Assembly (NCBI GenBank): GCA_948567375.1
Contig: OX419758.1
Span: 66,803,965 to 66,867,964, forward strand
DNA from: Lunularia cruciata
Lineage: Eukaryota > Streptophyta > Marchantiopsida > Lunulariales > Lunulariaceae
DNA length: 64,000 nt
Direction: 5' to 3'
In this document: piece after piece, positions 11,812-21,315 of the stretch
Position numbering within the stretch: position 1 is the stretch's first letter
Layout: the number at the start of each line of letters is the position of its first letter
The notes under the pieces: generated by a model
What the model saw: only the letters and a program-made list of their open reading frames with translations
The model's database searches: none
Told to the model about the DNA's origin: nothing
Made by a program: the position numbers and the translations under genes

Positions 11812-13743
11812 ATGGATGAGATTTATGGGGCCTCCAAAAGCCCTAGGCGTTACTCTGGTACAGTGGGTACCATTGAGTTGGATGACTTCATCCAGGAGTT
11901 CGATAGTTGGTGTGATCTGCAGTAGATGCGGAACCCGACTTTGTTCACACCCTTCATGGCATGGAAGGGGTTGTTTCAGCACTTGGAGGATCCACCGATG
12001 GACGACTACCATGAGTTCAGGAGAGCTCATTTGGAGGAGATTGAGTTATGGAGACAGTATTGGTCTCCACACTATGTCTCCATCACTTCAGGCTTGGTGG
12101 CCATGAGTAGATCGGCTGTACCTACGAGTTCTAGCTCGAGTAGTGTTGGTGGAGCTAGTGGAGGTGCACTAGCTGGAGATAGTGCTACTACGAGTGGAGG
12201 TACCGCTGCAGGAGGTGGTGTGGTACCGGGGTTTAACCCCATGGTTGAGTTCTTCCTATGTTTGAGGCAGAACTACCAGGGAGTGCGGACTGACAAGCTG
12301 AGGAGCTTGCAGGAGTTCCAGCGGAAGGCTGGAGAGAGCCTACGCGAGGCATATACTCGCATGAGGCGGCTGATCAGTTTCACTCAGGGAGTTACTGAGG
12401 CCCAGGCAGTCCAGTTTTGGTATGGGATACTGGACAGGGAGTTGCGACGTAGAGTTCGTGATGCTACGTTGTTGCAAGCTACTTCGCCCACTTTGGCAGT
12501 AGTCTTTGGTTTGGCTGAGCGTATTGAGCTCAACATGGTGGAGGAGAGAGTGGTGACAGCTGGATTTGGTAGAGAAACCTCATCCACGGTTGTGACTTCT
12601 TCTAGAGTGCAGCAGAGTGCACCACGCCCAGTTGGTTTTTGAGGACAGGGTGGATAGCCCAGATCCTATGGAGCGAGTGGAGGGCCTAGTGGAGTTAGAC
12701 CCTTACTCTCATTTTCGGGTCAGCAACAGCCAATGAGTGGTGGTGTTGCTTGTTGGACTTGTGGTGGACCTCACCATAGGAGAGAGTGTACTCAGGGCAG
12801 CGGACCTGATACCTCTGGTGCATCACAGCCAGCACAGAGGCAGTGTGAGCATTGCCACAGATTTGGTCACACTAGTGACCGGTGTTTTGACCTACACCCG
12901 GAGTTACGGAGTGGTAGGGCTGCTATGGCAGGTAGTAGAGGAGCTCCAGTTCATGGAGGACGAGGTGGTAGAGGTGGTGGTAGAGGATCTACACCTAGTA
13001 GGGGTGCAGTACTTGCCCTTACTTCTGACACAGCTATGGCTACTCGGATTGAGCAGTTGGAGCAGAGATTGGCTAGTATGGCTATTGCTCAGAGGAGATC
13101 AAATTTGGGTGCTGAGGCTTCCACCTCATATGCTGGTGATAGAGATGCTTTGGACTTCATGTGCGGAGCAGCACAGGTGGATGCATCTGCAGCAGTGACT
13201 AGGAGTGCAGTACGTGCTCCAGAGCCTAGAGGAGCATCAGTGGAGTTGGACCCACAAAGCGGAGAGGTTGGGAGACAGGTCAGACTTCCCCAGTCTTTCA
13301 CGCTATCTCAGGCATTGCAGACGACATCCATGGTTCCTAGACGTCCCAGTGCAAGTGTGGTAGGTGGTGATGGAGTACCTGATGGAGTACCTGCTAGTCA
13401 GCCACCTGCTACTACACAGACTGAGTCTAGCATGATGTTGGGGGCGGCTCAGCTGATTATGCGGCATCCTTTATTTTCAGCCAGTGACATGTTTACATTG
13501 GGAGTTGACCCAGCTCCAGTGTTCCGGTTGGCTGCCATGTTGTGTGAGAGTAGGGATGGTGCGGTTCCTACTACTAGAGCAGAGGTGGTTGGTAGTGGAG
13601 CTGACTTGGTTGAGGAGCATGGGATCCGTTCAGCAACCAGTGGTTTATGGCAGGCAGCAGCGGCTAGACTGGAGGAGTTGCCAGCTAGACCGGCCTTTGA
13701 GAGAGCACGGTTTACACCTGGTGTTGTCCTATTGGATAACTAG
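11812..13743 (+). pseudogene. gag of the methyltransferase element
   Basis: The frame starts at ATG 11812 (the same frame is open from 11719, without an ATG) and runs to 13743 with internal stops at 11923 (TAG), 12640 (TGA), 12655 (TAG) and 13741 (TAG). A capsid-type gag region is visible around 12240-12540 (MVEFFLCLRQNYQGV, SLQEFQRKAGESLREAYTRM, FWYGILDRELRRRV). Two zinc knuckles follow: a variant CWTCGGPHHRREC (C-x2-C-x3-H-x4-C) near 12760 and a canonical CEHCHRFGHTSDRC (C-x2-C-x4-H-x4-C) near 12845. An RGG-rich stretch near 12960-13000 comes next. The protein would form the capsid and bind the element RNA. The frame continues directly into the protease, so gag and pol were probably one polyprotein. 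Confidence 0.85.
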
Positions 13744-14170
13744 AGGGGGATCTTTCATTTAGTGGGACCTTCAGGGAAGGTCTATACACCACAGAGAGTC
13801 TTGTTAGACTCTGGTGCGCAGCCCCTTATGTTGGGGAAGGCTGAAGTTGTCGGTCTGGAGTTACGGAAGACCGATGTGGAGAGGTGTCCATTTTAGATCC
13901 AGACATCTCTTGGTGGTGGTTCGACACAATACATCACACGTGGAGAGCTTGTTGTCCAGGTTCAGCCTGGTCATCCGACTGATAGCTTGGTGGTGAGAGC
14001 TCAGGCTATTACGACGATAGTTGAGTCATATGATGTGCTAGTTGGGGAGCAGTGTTATACCCTATGGGTTTCAGCATTGACTATTGGGAGGAGACAGCCT
14101 CTTATAGACCTGGTTGGCAGTCTGGTGAGGGACGGGTATGTCGCCTACCAGTACGCTTCAGTAGTGGCAG
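13744..14170 (+). pseudogene. Retropepsin (aspartic protease) of the methyltransferase element
   Basis: The catalytic triad is in RVLLDSGAQPLML, with Asp codon 13807-13809. A later block reads YDVLVG in the gag frame, then LYPMGFSIDYWEETASY in the next frame (from 14052), the standard end of the gypsy protease fold. The change of frame inside the domain at about 14050 fits a single-base deletion. A TAG at 13894 also interrupts it. The enzyme would cut the polyprotein. Both lesions make this copy inactive. Confidence 0.8.
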
Positions 14171-15551
14171 TCTTGGCTCACTACAGTCCGGGACCATGGC
14201 AACATCAGTTTTAGCTTTTAGCGGTGCAGTTACTTGGCCTGGTGACTTGTTGGAGGGGAACGTCCATGCAGAGGATACTCCAGTACCAGAGGAGATCACT
14301 CGGCTATGGAGTACGAGTGGGATTGTTCCATCCACCTTGGATGTTCCATTGTGGAGTTCAGAGGAGGCATTGCAGCAGCATGCGGATCAGTTGGTGCAGC
14401 ACGCTTGGAGTGGAGCCTCCGTACCATTAGGGGATGAGTGTGAGGATGAGCCTCCAAAGGCGATTGCTTTGACACCTCTGGATACCACACTCATTGCTTG
14501 GCAGTATCAAGTAGAGGGGATATGTCTATTGGAGTTGTTTGGTGGGATCAGCACCGGACTAGCTACGGTGTTACAGGCGGGTATCCGAGTACAGAGGTAC
14601 TTGTATGTAGAGAGAGATGAGACTGCTAGGCGAGTCTCTCTACATCATGTGGCACACTTGGCCTATCGGTATCCGGAGTTATTACCGATGTCAGCAGTCA
14701 GAGGTTACCAAAAGGCCTTACCATGAGACATTTCCTTACTGGGGGCGCATGACCTAGAGAGGCATGGGCCTATTCACTTGGTGATTTCTGGATGGCCATG
14801 TCAGGGACATACACATGCAGGCTGCGGTTTGGGTCTTCAGGATCCTCGTTCTTGTGTGTTTTGGGAGATGTTACGGATATTACGACATCTCCAGGTTCAT
14901 CAGTCTGTTTCTCCAGCTTACCTTTTGGAGAACGTTCCTTTGTTGGGTGATTCTCGCACTAGAGTGGTGGCGAGTACACATCAGGTCCATTCTTGGATGG
15001 GACCTGCTGTATTGTTAGATGCAGCCAGAGTGGGATCACGGGCTCATCGTCTTCGTCTTTGGTGGACAAACCTCTTACCCAGAGAGGTTCTACAACATAG
15101 TTATGATGGGATTCAGCGACTAGACCACATTCTTGTTGATGATATCTTGGATGTTGGACGTCAGTCTCAGACAGTGGTAGTGGCTGATAGGTCACCTATG
15201 GCAATGGTAAACCTAGTTGGACAGCCTAGAGCTGCATTTCCCACACTCATGAGTTTCCCAGGCTCTCATGCTTTTCGAGAGGGAGGACCTGGACTTGTTT
15301 GGGACTCACAATTACAGCAGTTGGTGGATCCCAATGCTGATGAGAGAGAGCGGGCAATGGGTTTTCGCACCGGTATTACCGCTGTTCCAGCAGTGTCAGA
15401 GGCATCCAGGCGTCAAGTGTTAGGTCAGGCTATGGACCTGAACTGTTTGACCTGGATTGTGAGCCTTGGTTTGGCAGAGCAGCGTAGGATGCGCTTGATA
15501 GGCATCACCACTCGGACACTTGTGAGCCCTGTGCCTATTGAGACGATTTAG
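14171..15551 (+). pseudogene. C5-cytosine DNA methyltransferase domain inside pol
   Basis: After a linker (14171-14516) the motifs of a C5-cytosine methyltransferase appear in the usual, non-permuted order: motif I LLELFGGISTGL (about 14524-14559, SAM binding), motif IV SGWPCQGHTHAG (catalytic Cys codon 14799-14801), motif VI LLENVP (Glu 14928-14930), motif VIII RAHRLRLWW (about 15039-15065), motif IX region DERERAMGFRTG (about 15340-15375) and motif X RRQVLGQAMDLN. The GI.TG form of motif I and the motif IX-X wording resemble DNMT3-type enzymes, while PCQ resembles DNMT1 and bacterial enzymes. All catalytic residues are present. The only lesions are TGA at 14724 between motifs I and IV and TAG at 15549. 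The frame is shared with RT downstream, so it is a polyprotein domain, not a separate gene. It would methylate element cDNA or target chromatin. Confidence 0.93.
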
Positions 15552-17297
15552 GCACATGCTGGGGGTGATGGACCGAGTGGACATGGTATTCTTGGGACAC
15601 ATCCAATAGCTACTAGGGAGAGTGGTCTACTTGGAGTCCATCTAGGTGAGCGTGGGCTACTTGGATTACACCCTTGGTCCACATGGGATGCAGCCAGAGG
15701 ACGTATGGAGCTTGCAGCCAGAGTGGAGGGAGTTTTTCACACAGAGGTTGGGACCTCTAGTGGTCGGGAGCATGACACCATTGCTCCCAAGGGCCCAGTG
15801 TAGCAGCCAGTCAGTACGTCTTCCACTCCTACTACAATTACAGAGGATACTTGGGAGCCAGATCTTGGACCCAAGCTTACTGGAGAGGAAAGACAAAAGG
15901 TTTGGAGGTTCTTGAGGAGTCACACGAGTTGTTTTGCCTTCAGTATGAAGGATTTGGGTGCTCTGAAGGGACCTGGTATACGGATTGAGCTGACTAGCAA
16001 CACACCAGTTTTCCAATGTCCTTATCGATATAGTGAGATGGAGAGGACATTGATTCAAAGCCGGAGTATTGACCTTTTTGGGGCTAGTTTGGTAGAGATT
16101 TCACATGGAGAGTATGCATCAGCGACAGTGATGCCAGCCAAGAAAGATATGCATGGCAACTATACAAATAGGCGGATGTGTGGAGATTACCGTCCTATCA
16201 ACCGACAGACCAGGGCTGATCGGTATGCCATGCCTACATCGGAGGAGATTTTTGATGCAATTGGGCATGCAAAGGTCTTCAGTACTTTGGATCATCGAGC
16301 GGGATATCATCAGTTGCCGATCAGGGAGGAGGATAAGTCCAAGACAGCATTTTGGGCTATTGATCCTCACGGCAAGGATGTGTTATATCAATGGAGGTTC
16401 TTACCATTTGGGTTAAAGAACGCTCCCGCTGAGTTCCAGAGGGTCATGGATAGGATCCTAGCTGGATTGGATTTTGCTCGGTGCTATATTGATGACATTT
16501 TGGTTTATAGCACTACTGTGGAGGAGCATGAGAGACAGTTGTTGGAGGTGTTTGAGAGGTTGAGATCTCATGGACTCAAATTACATCCTGGGAAGTGTAG
16601 GTTCTTCCATGAGCAGGTTGAGTATTTGGGTCACACTATCTACCCCGGAGGACTTGGTGTTCAGCAGACCAAGGTGGAGGCTATTGCACGTATTCCTCGG
16701 CCTACGGATGTGAGCAGAGTGCAAGCATTCCTTGGGTTGGCAAACTTCTATCGCCGCTATGTTAGAGGATTTAGTGCCATTGCTAAGGCCTTGACGAAGC
16801 TGACCAAGCTTACACAGGAGTGGTGTTGGGGAGATGAGCATGAGAGAGCTTTTGTAGAGCTCAAGGAGAGGTTGACATCTATTCCTATTTTGAGGAGACC
16901 GATCAGGGGACGACCATTTCAGGTTCACACTGATTGGAGTATGTTGGGGCTTGGAGTGGTGCTCACCCAACATGATGATGAGGAGAAGGAGTTTGTGGTG
17001 TCCTATGCTAGTCGCTCCAACAATTCAGCGGAGGCGAAGTATAGTTCATATGAGGGAGAGTGCTTGGCAGCAGTTTGGGCAGTAGCACATTTCCGATGTT
17101 ACCTATTTGGTAACCCCTTCACTCTCGTCACTGATCATCAGCCGCTGAAGTGGTTGATGGAGTCCGACAAGCTTTTAGGGAAGCTTGCACGATGGGCTCT
17201 GATTTTACAAGAGTATGATTTTATGGTTGTTCACAAACCTGGAGTGGTGAACCGTGATGCAGATGGGTTGAGTAGAAACCCATGTCCCAGCCAGTAG
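15552..17297 (+). pseudogene. Reverse transcriptase and RNase H of the methyltransferase element
   Basis: From 15804 to 17294 the frame is uninterrupted. RT shows VMPAKKDMHGNYTNRRMCGDYR (fingers, about 16130-16190; here read in parts), FSTLDHRAGYHQLPI, FLPFGLKNAPAEFQRVMD and the catalytic YIDD (Asp codons 16491 and 16494). The connection has HPGKCRFF and FLGLANFYRRYV. RNase H shows FQVHTDWSMLGLGVVL, the SYEGECLAAVWA block, TDHQPLKWLM and NRDADGLSR, so all four acidic positions are present. A TAG at 15801 lies ahead of RT and a TAG at 17295 follows RNase H. It would copy element RNA into DNA in the capsid. Length and order match Ty3/gypsy. Confidence 0.92.
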
Positions 17298-18720
17298 GAT
17301 CAGACCGGAGCACGTTGGCATGGTGAGACAGATGAGGAGATGGTGCCAGGTTGGCATGCATCGGTCTTTCTGTGTATATTTGCAGAGACTTTGGTGGTAT
17401 CTCTCTCAGCGCATACAGGAGGAGTTATTGAGGTCACAGATCCAGAGAGTGAAGATATTGGTACAGTTCAGCGAGACATTCATGATGATGTCTTAGTGAT
17501 GGACTATCTTCGCACTGGTGTTGTGGGTGGCACAGTTGGGGCCAAGGAGAGAGACCGTGTTCTTCAGCGAGCCAGACGGTTCAGATTGGAGGGTAGACAC
17601 CTTTTGCATGTATGGGAGGATGGTAGAGTGCGAGTAGTACCACTTCCATCACAGAGACCACAGTTGGTCCGTCATGCTCATGAGGAGCTAGGACATTTGG
17701 AGTAAAGCATGCATATAGCTTACTTTAGAGTCATTATTGGTGGCGCGGTATGCAGACCGAGGTACAGCAGTTTGTTGCCGGATGTATGGTTTGTGACCGA
17801 GTTAGAGCATCATTCAATGCTCCTACGCCACAGTTACACCCATTACCTATCATGGGATTGGGTTACCGTTGGATTTTGGACTTTGCCGGACCTTTACCGC
17901 TGACTGTGAGACATCATCGATATGTTTTGGTGATGGTGGAGCACTTCTCCAAGTGGATTGAGTTGGTGGCACTTCCTGACAAGTCTAGTGAAGGGACAGC
18001 TTACTCGTTCCTGGATCGAGTTCTTAGTCATTTTGGTGCACCAGCTGAGGTTTTGACTGATCAGGGTACAGAGTTCTTGGGAGAGTTTCAGGTCTTGTGT
18101 GACAAGGCTTTGATTGATCATCATACTACATCCCGAGATCACCCTGAGGCAGATGGCTTAGCAGAGAGAGTGGTTTAGACGGTGAAGAGAGGATTGCGAA
18201 AGTATGGTTTGCAGAGAGGCCACTTGGGAGATTGGGATCTCCAGTTACCTTGGTTGGCCATGGGCTATCGATTCAGCCGGCAAGCCTCCTTAGCATCCTT
18301 CTCTCCATACTTTCTACTCTATGGACAGGATCCAGATTTACCTACAGCCATTTGTCGAGATGCTACTGTAGTTTTGGACTTGGATGACCCCGATGTATGG
18401 ATGAGCGCATGTTCTCAGCGGGCAGAGATCTTTTGGAGAGTGATGCCGATGGCCTTTGAGAACTTGGCGATTGCTCAGCATAGAGATACTTTACGCTATG
18501 CTACCATTCAAGGAGGAGGTTATAGACCCTCGATCCGTCGATTTCATCCAGGTGACTATGTATATCTACAACAGATAGCACCGACGACACTTGATGTTTC
18601 TACAGGCCGCACTATCTTGAGAGTGCACGAGGTTTTGCCATCTGGAGTCCTTTTGTTAGAAGGACGTGATGGTGTTGTTTGGAAGGATCATGTGCGCAAT
18701 TGTACACCATGCCACCTTCC
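17298..18720 (+). pseudogene. Integrase of the methyltransferase element
   Basis: The N-terminal HHCC finger is HAHEELGH in one frame followed, after an apparent 1-bp deletion near 17700, by CMVCDRV in the next frame. The catalytic core has Asp 17879-17881 (ILDFAGP), Asp 18059-18061 (LTDQGTEF) and Glu 18164-18166 (GLAERVV). The spacing of 34 residues between the last two is one less than the common DD35E. TAG at 17726 and at 18176 interrupt the frame. The C-terminal part (LPWLAMGYRF, SPYFLLYGQDP, YVYLQQIAP, LRVHEVLPSG) is the usual gypsy GPY/F-like region. It would insert the cDNA. The frame runs on into a PHD finger instead of a chromodomain. Confidence 0.88.
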
Positions 18721-18775
18721 AAACATTGATGGTACGATGGACCCAAGCTTGGCACTTGTACGTGCAGGCTTGAGG

Positions 18776-18916
18776 TGTATGTTATGTGGCTCTTCTGGTG
18801 GAGCTGCTACTATGTTAGTGTGTGATAGCTGTTCGAGAGGATGGCATATGGCATGTATGACTCCTCCCCTCACGGTGGTTCCTCAGGGACAGTGGTTATG
18901 TCCTAGATGTACTTGA
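18776..18916 (+). pseudogene. PHD finger at the integrase C-terminus
   Basis: The last 46 residues of the polyprotein carry C4HC3 spacing: CMLC, then CDSC after 11 residues, GWH (His), MAC, and finally CPRC before the TGA at 18914. VCDSCSRGWHMAC and QGQWLCPRC are near-canonical PHD wording. PHD fingers read the histone H3 tail, often the K4 methylation state. In this position the domain replaces the chromodomain of chromoviruses and would be expected to steer integration to particular chromatin. All zinc ligands are intact. It belongs to the integrase frame opened after the TAG at 18176, so it is part of a dead copy. Confidence 0.92.
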
Positions 18917-19071
18917 CCTATAGCTAGTTCATTCTTTATATGGTATAGATTGCAGACAGGCGACTAACGATGGGGCTCCATAGCACCCGGCCTCCTGATC
19001 TTTGGCCATTAGAGGGTATACCATATACTTAGAGTAGATGGCTATCTGGAGTTAGAGGGACCTAACCGCCA

Positions 19072-19085
19072 GCTAGGGGGGCGAT
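19072..19085 (+). other. Polypurine tract of the methyltransferase element
   Basis: The run AGGGGGGCGAT directly precedes TGTGGCACTTTA at 19086. A purine run abutting a TGT start is the normal plus-strand primer of LTR elements. This places the true 3' LTR start at 19086 rather than at 19193. Confidence 0.65.
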
Positions 19086-19747
19086 TGTGGCACTTTAGAG
19101 TCTATGTATGACTTATGTGTGAGTTTTGCTTTTATAGTGTATGATGTTGACAGCGATGTATGTTGTGTAGCGATGTATATACGCACGATAGCTGTCATGC
19201 CATTTGTAGTTCCGCATCTAGATGCTCGGACACTGGAGTTCCAGTGATGGTAGTTAGAGTTATTCTAGCAGTTTCTTAGGGACTACTTTCCGACGGTTAG
19301 ATTTTGTGTTCGGGGTACTGACTTCAAGGTGGGGCCCACCGTCACTTTGCACCATTTGCGCCGTCGAGTGTGCCGTCAACGGGACCGTTAGGGTTTCAGG
19401 GCTAGCTCGAGTTCAGGGGGTATAGTTTTGAAGTGAGCTCCAGAGAGCTCACTTCTTTGATGTTGAGCCTTCGAGTTCCTGGCTATGGTGGACAGAGGCC
19501 GGCGAGCGTCACCTGGATTCTCTATGCTTGAGTGAGTGTGGCTTGACTGTAATCAGTGCCCAGTTGTTGGCAGTTTATAGAGTGACAGATCAAGTACTGA
19601 TCTGAGTTGAGTTGAGTGGAGAATGTTAAGCAATCTGATTATTGTGGCACTTTAGAGTCTATGTATGACTTATGTGTGAGTTTTGCTTTTATAGTGTATG
19701 ATGTTGACAGCGATGTATGTTGTGTAGCGATGTATATATGCACGACA
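19086..19747 (+). repeat. 3' LTR followed by a second copy of its first 103 bp
   Basis: 19086-19641 is a full LTR of about 556 bp. Its first 103 bases (19086-19188) are repeated almost exactly at 19643-19745, straight after the LTR end. The 5' LTR lacks this same segment. The pattern is a circular permutation of the LTR pair. Confidence 0.8.
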
Positions 19748-20592
19748 GGAGCATGAGTGCCAGAGTGCAAAGAGGAGTGTGAGGTAACAAGTGAAGTAAT
19801 GTGCACACAATAGAAGTCCCAATACTATTCATGAACCAGAAATCCTAGATGTGAATAATAAAACTCAATAGAATACTCAAGGTGACCTTGACAGGAATTT
19901 TGTGATATGTAATTTGTGAACAACAAATTCTTGTGGTGATGATAATTGAGTGCAAGTATGAGGTTTAGTGATAGGAGAGGTGATGGAGAAGCTGGATTGA
20001 TACATGAGAAGGAAAGATTAATAAGATTAAAAATTATATTAGCAAGAATTTTCTTTCAAAAACTAACTAGCAGGATCTTTATCAAGGGGTCTTAATTAGC
20101 CATTAAGATTTATGGCAATATGTTAAAAGTACTATATCACCATAAACATCTAAGGGAACAGGTTTTGATTTCATATAAAATTTCTATGGTCATTGGGTTC
20201 TCCACCTATAAACCAATTTTCACTTCTTGATCTGCTGCACATTAACTTTTCCCGGTTACCCATAAATGACTTTATGGAATCTTATAGACCATCAAAAAAG
20301 CTAATTTTAAAACCCCTTATTGTGCCTAGTGTTCATGTTTGAGATCAACCAAGTCCAACTATCTCTCTACATTGTAATCTTCCTATCTTACATTGGTAGG
20401 AAGTTTGGAGTGCCACAAAGAATTGTCTCTTCTACCTGTATTATATGTCTCAACAAAATAAATGGTTGATGTAGAGATGTTATTGGCCATATTTCTGCCT
20501 ATTCTCTTGGCAGAGGCTTGGATTCCTCTTTTGCAAGTGAGGAGGTCTTTCCTCGCTAAAACTCTAGATATGGGATGAAACATAAAAAGATG

Positions 20593-20802
20593 ATGAACTA
20601 CATCTACCACTAAATACATTTTGGATTTCTTGTTAGCAATTTTTTTCTTGAGATGCTTACTCATCAACACTAAACATACCCCATTAACTAAACATCAATG
20701 AACTATGTCTAAAACTAAATACATTTTGGATTTCTTGTTAGCAATTTTTGTCTTGATATATTCACTCAACAACACTAAACATACTCCATTAACTAAACAT
20801 GA
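20593..20802. repeat. 105-bp tandem duplication
   Basis: A unit starting ATGAACTA and containing ACTAAATACATTTTGGATTT occurs at 20593 and 20698 with a few mismatches. A fragment of the same sequence (CAACAACACTAAA) recurs near 31113, so it belongs to a dispersed repeat. Confidence 0.75.
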
Positions 20803-20943
20803 AATGAAAATAGGATCTAACATGGTTCACTTCCGGTCCCAAAAGCTACATCCATGGCCAAATAGTCTTCCAAATACATACAATTAGTGATGTTTGTAAC
20901 AACTTGGTGTCGTTCAAATTTGTAATGTTGTGGTAAGAACCAG

Positions 20944-21315
20944 TTGATCCCACAAGGATACAAGTTTGAGATGACTAAAAGCAAGATAAAAATGTCACTA
21001 GATGATGATCTATTGATTTTTACTTAACATCTTGGGCAGATTCATTCCCAAAAGAGAATACATCACAGCTCTTGGCACACTATGAAAAGATAAAAAAAAC
21101 ATAACTTTACAATGAATTGATCCCACAAGGATACAAGTTAGAGATGACTAAAATCAAGATAAAATGTCATTATGATATTGCTATCTATCTATTGCTATAT
21201 CTAACAATCTATTGCTTTTTATTTAACATCTTGGACACATTTATTCCCACAAGAGGATATTGTCACCACTCTTGGCTCACTATAAAAAGATAAACAAACA
21301 TAACTTTTCATTGCA
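20944..21315. repeat. Degenerate tandem repeat, two units of about 175-195 bp
   Basis: TTGATCCCACAAGGATACAA starts both units (20944 and 21117). Both continue through GAGATGACTAAAA, AACATCTTGG and CTCTTGGC.CACTAT. The second unit carries a short insertion. No coding signal. Confidence 0.75.

Larger units (their letters stand above)
9801..19747 (+). mobile_element. Ty3/gypsy LTR retrotransposon encoding a cytosine methyltransferase and a PHD finger
   Basis: The element has direct LTR copies at 9801-10247 and 19193-19641. The internal order is gag (two zinc knuckles), aspartic protease, C5-cytosine methyltransferase, RT, RNase H, integrase (HHCC and DDE core) and a C-terminal PHD finger. GGAG flanks both sides (9797-9800 and 19748-19751) and may be the target-site duplication. 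LTRs differ at about 17 of 447 positions, 16 of them transitions. The element is visibly more GC-rich than its flanks. Coding parts share one ancestral frame broken by two apparent 1-bp deletions and 11 stops, so this copy is inactive. RNase H preceding integrase places it in Ty3/gypsy rather than copia. Confidence 0.93.

Noticed and set aside
12384..12587. Minus-strand open frames throughout the methyltransferase element (also 14102-14490, 15666-16058, 16581-16973)
   Set aside because: Shadows of the coding strand; the sense frames carry the domains.
14040..14060. Programmed frameshift between protease and methyltransferase
   Set aside because: The shift lies inside the protease domain, not at its border, and no slippery heptamer is evident. 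With a similar break near 17700 and many stops, a decay deletion is the simpler reading.
14171..15551. The methyltransferase as a bacterial restriction-modification gene or contaminant
   Set aside because: It is in frame with gypsy protease and RT and lies between LTRs, and motif I looks DNMT3-like rather than like a typical bacterial enzyme.
11812..18178. TAG as a recoded sense codon or general readthrough
   Set aside because: Nine TAG codons could suggest it, but TGA stops and frameshifts also occur, and other relics here show TAA as well. Decay by C-to-T explains all of them.
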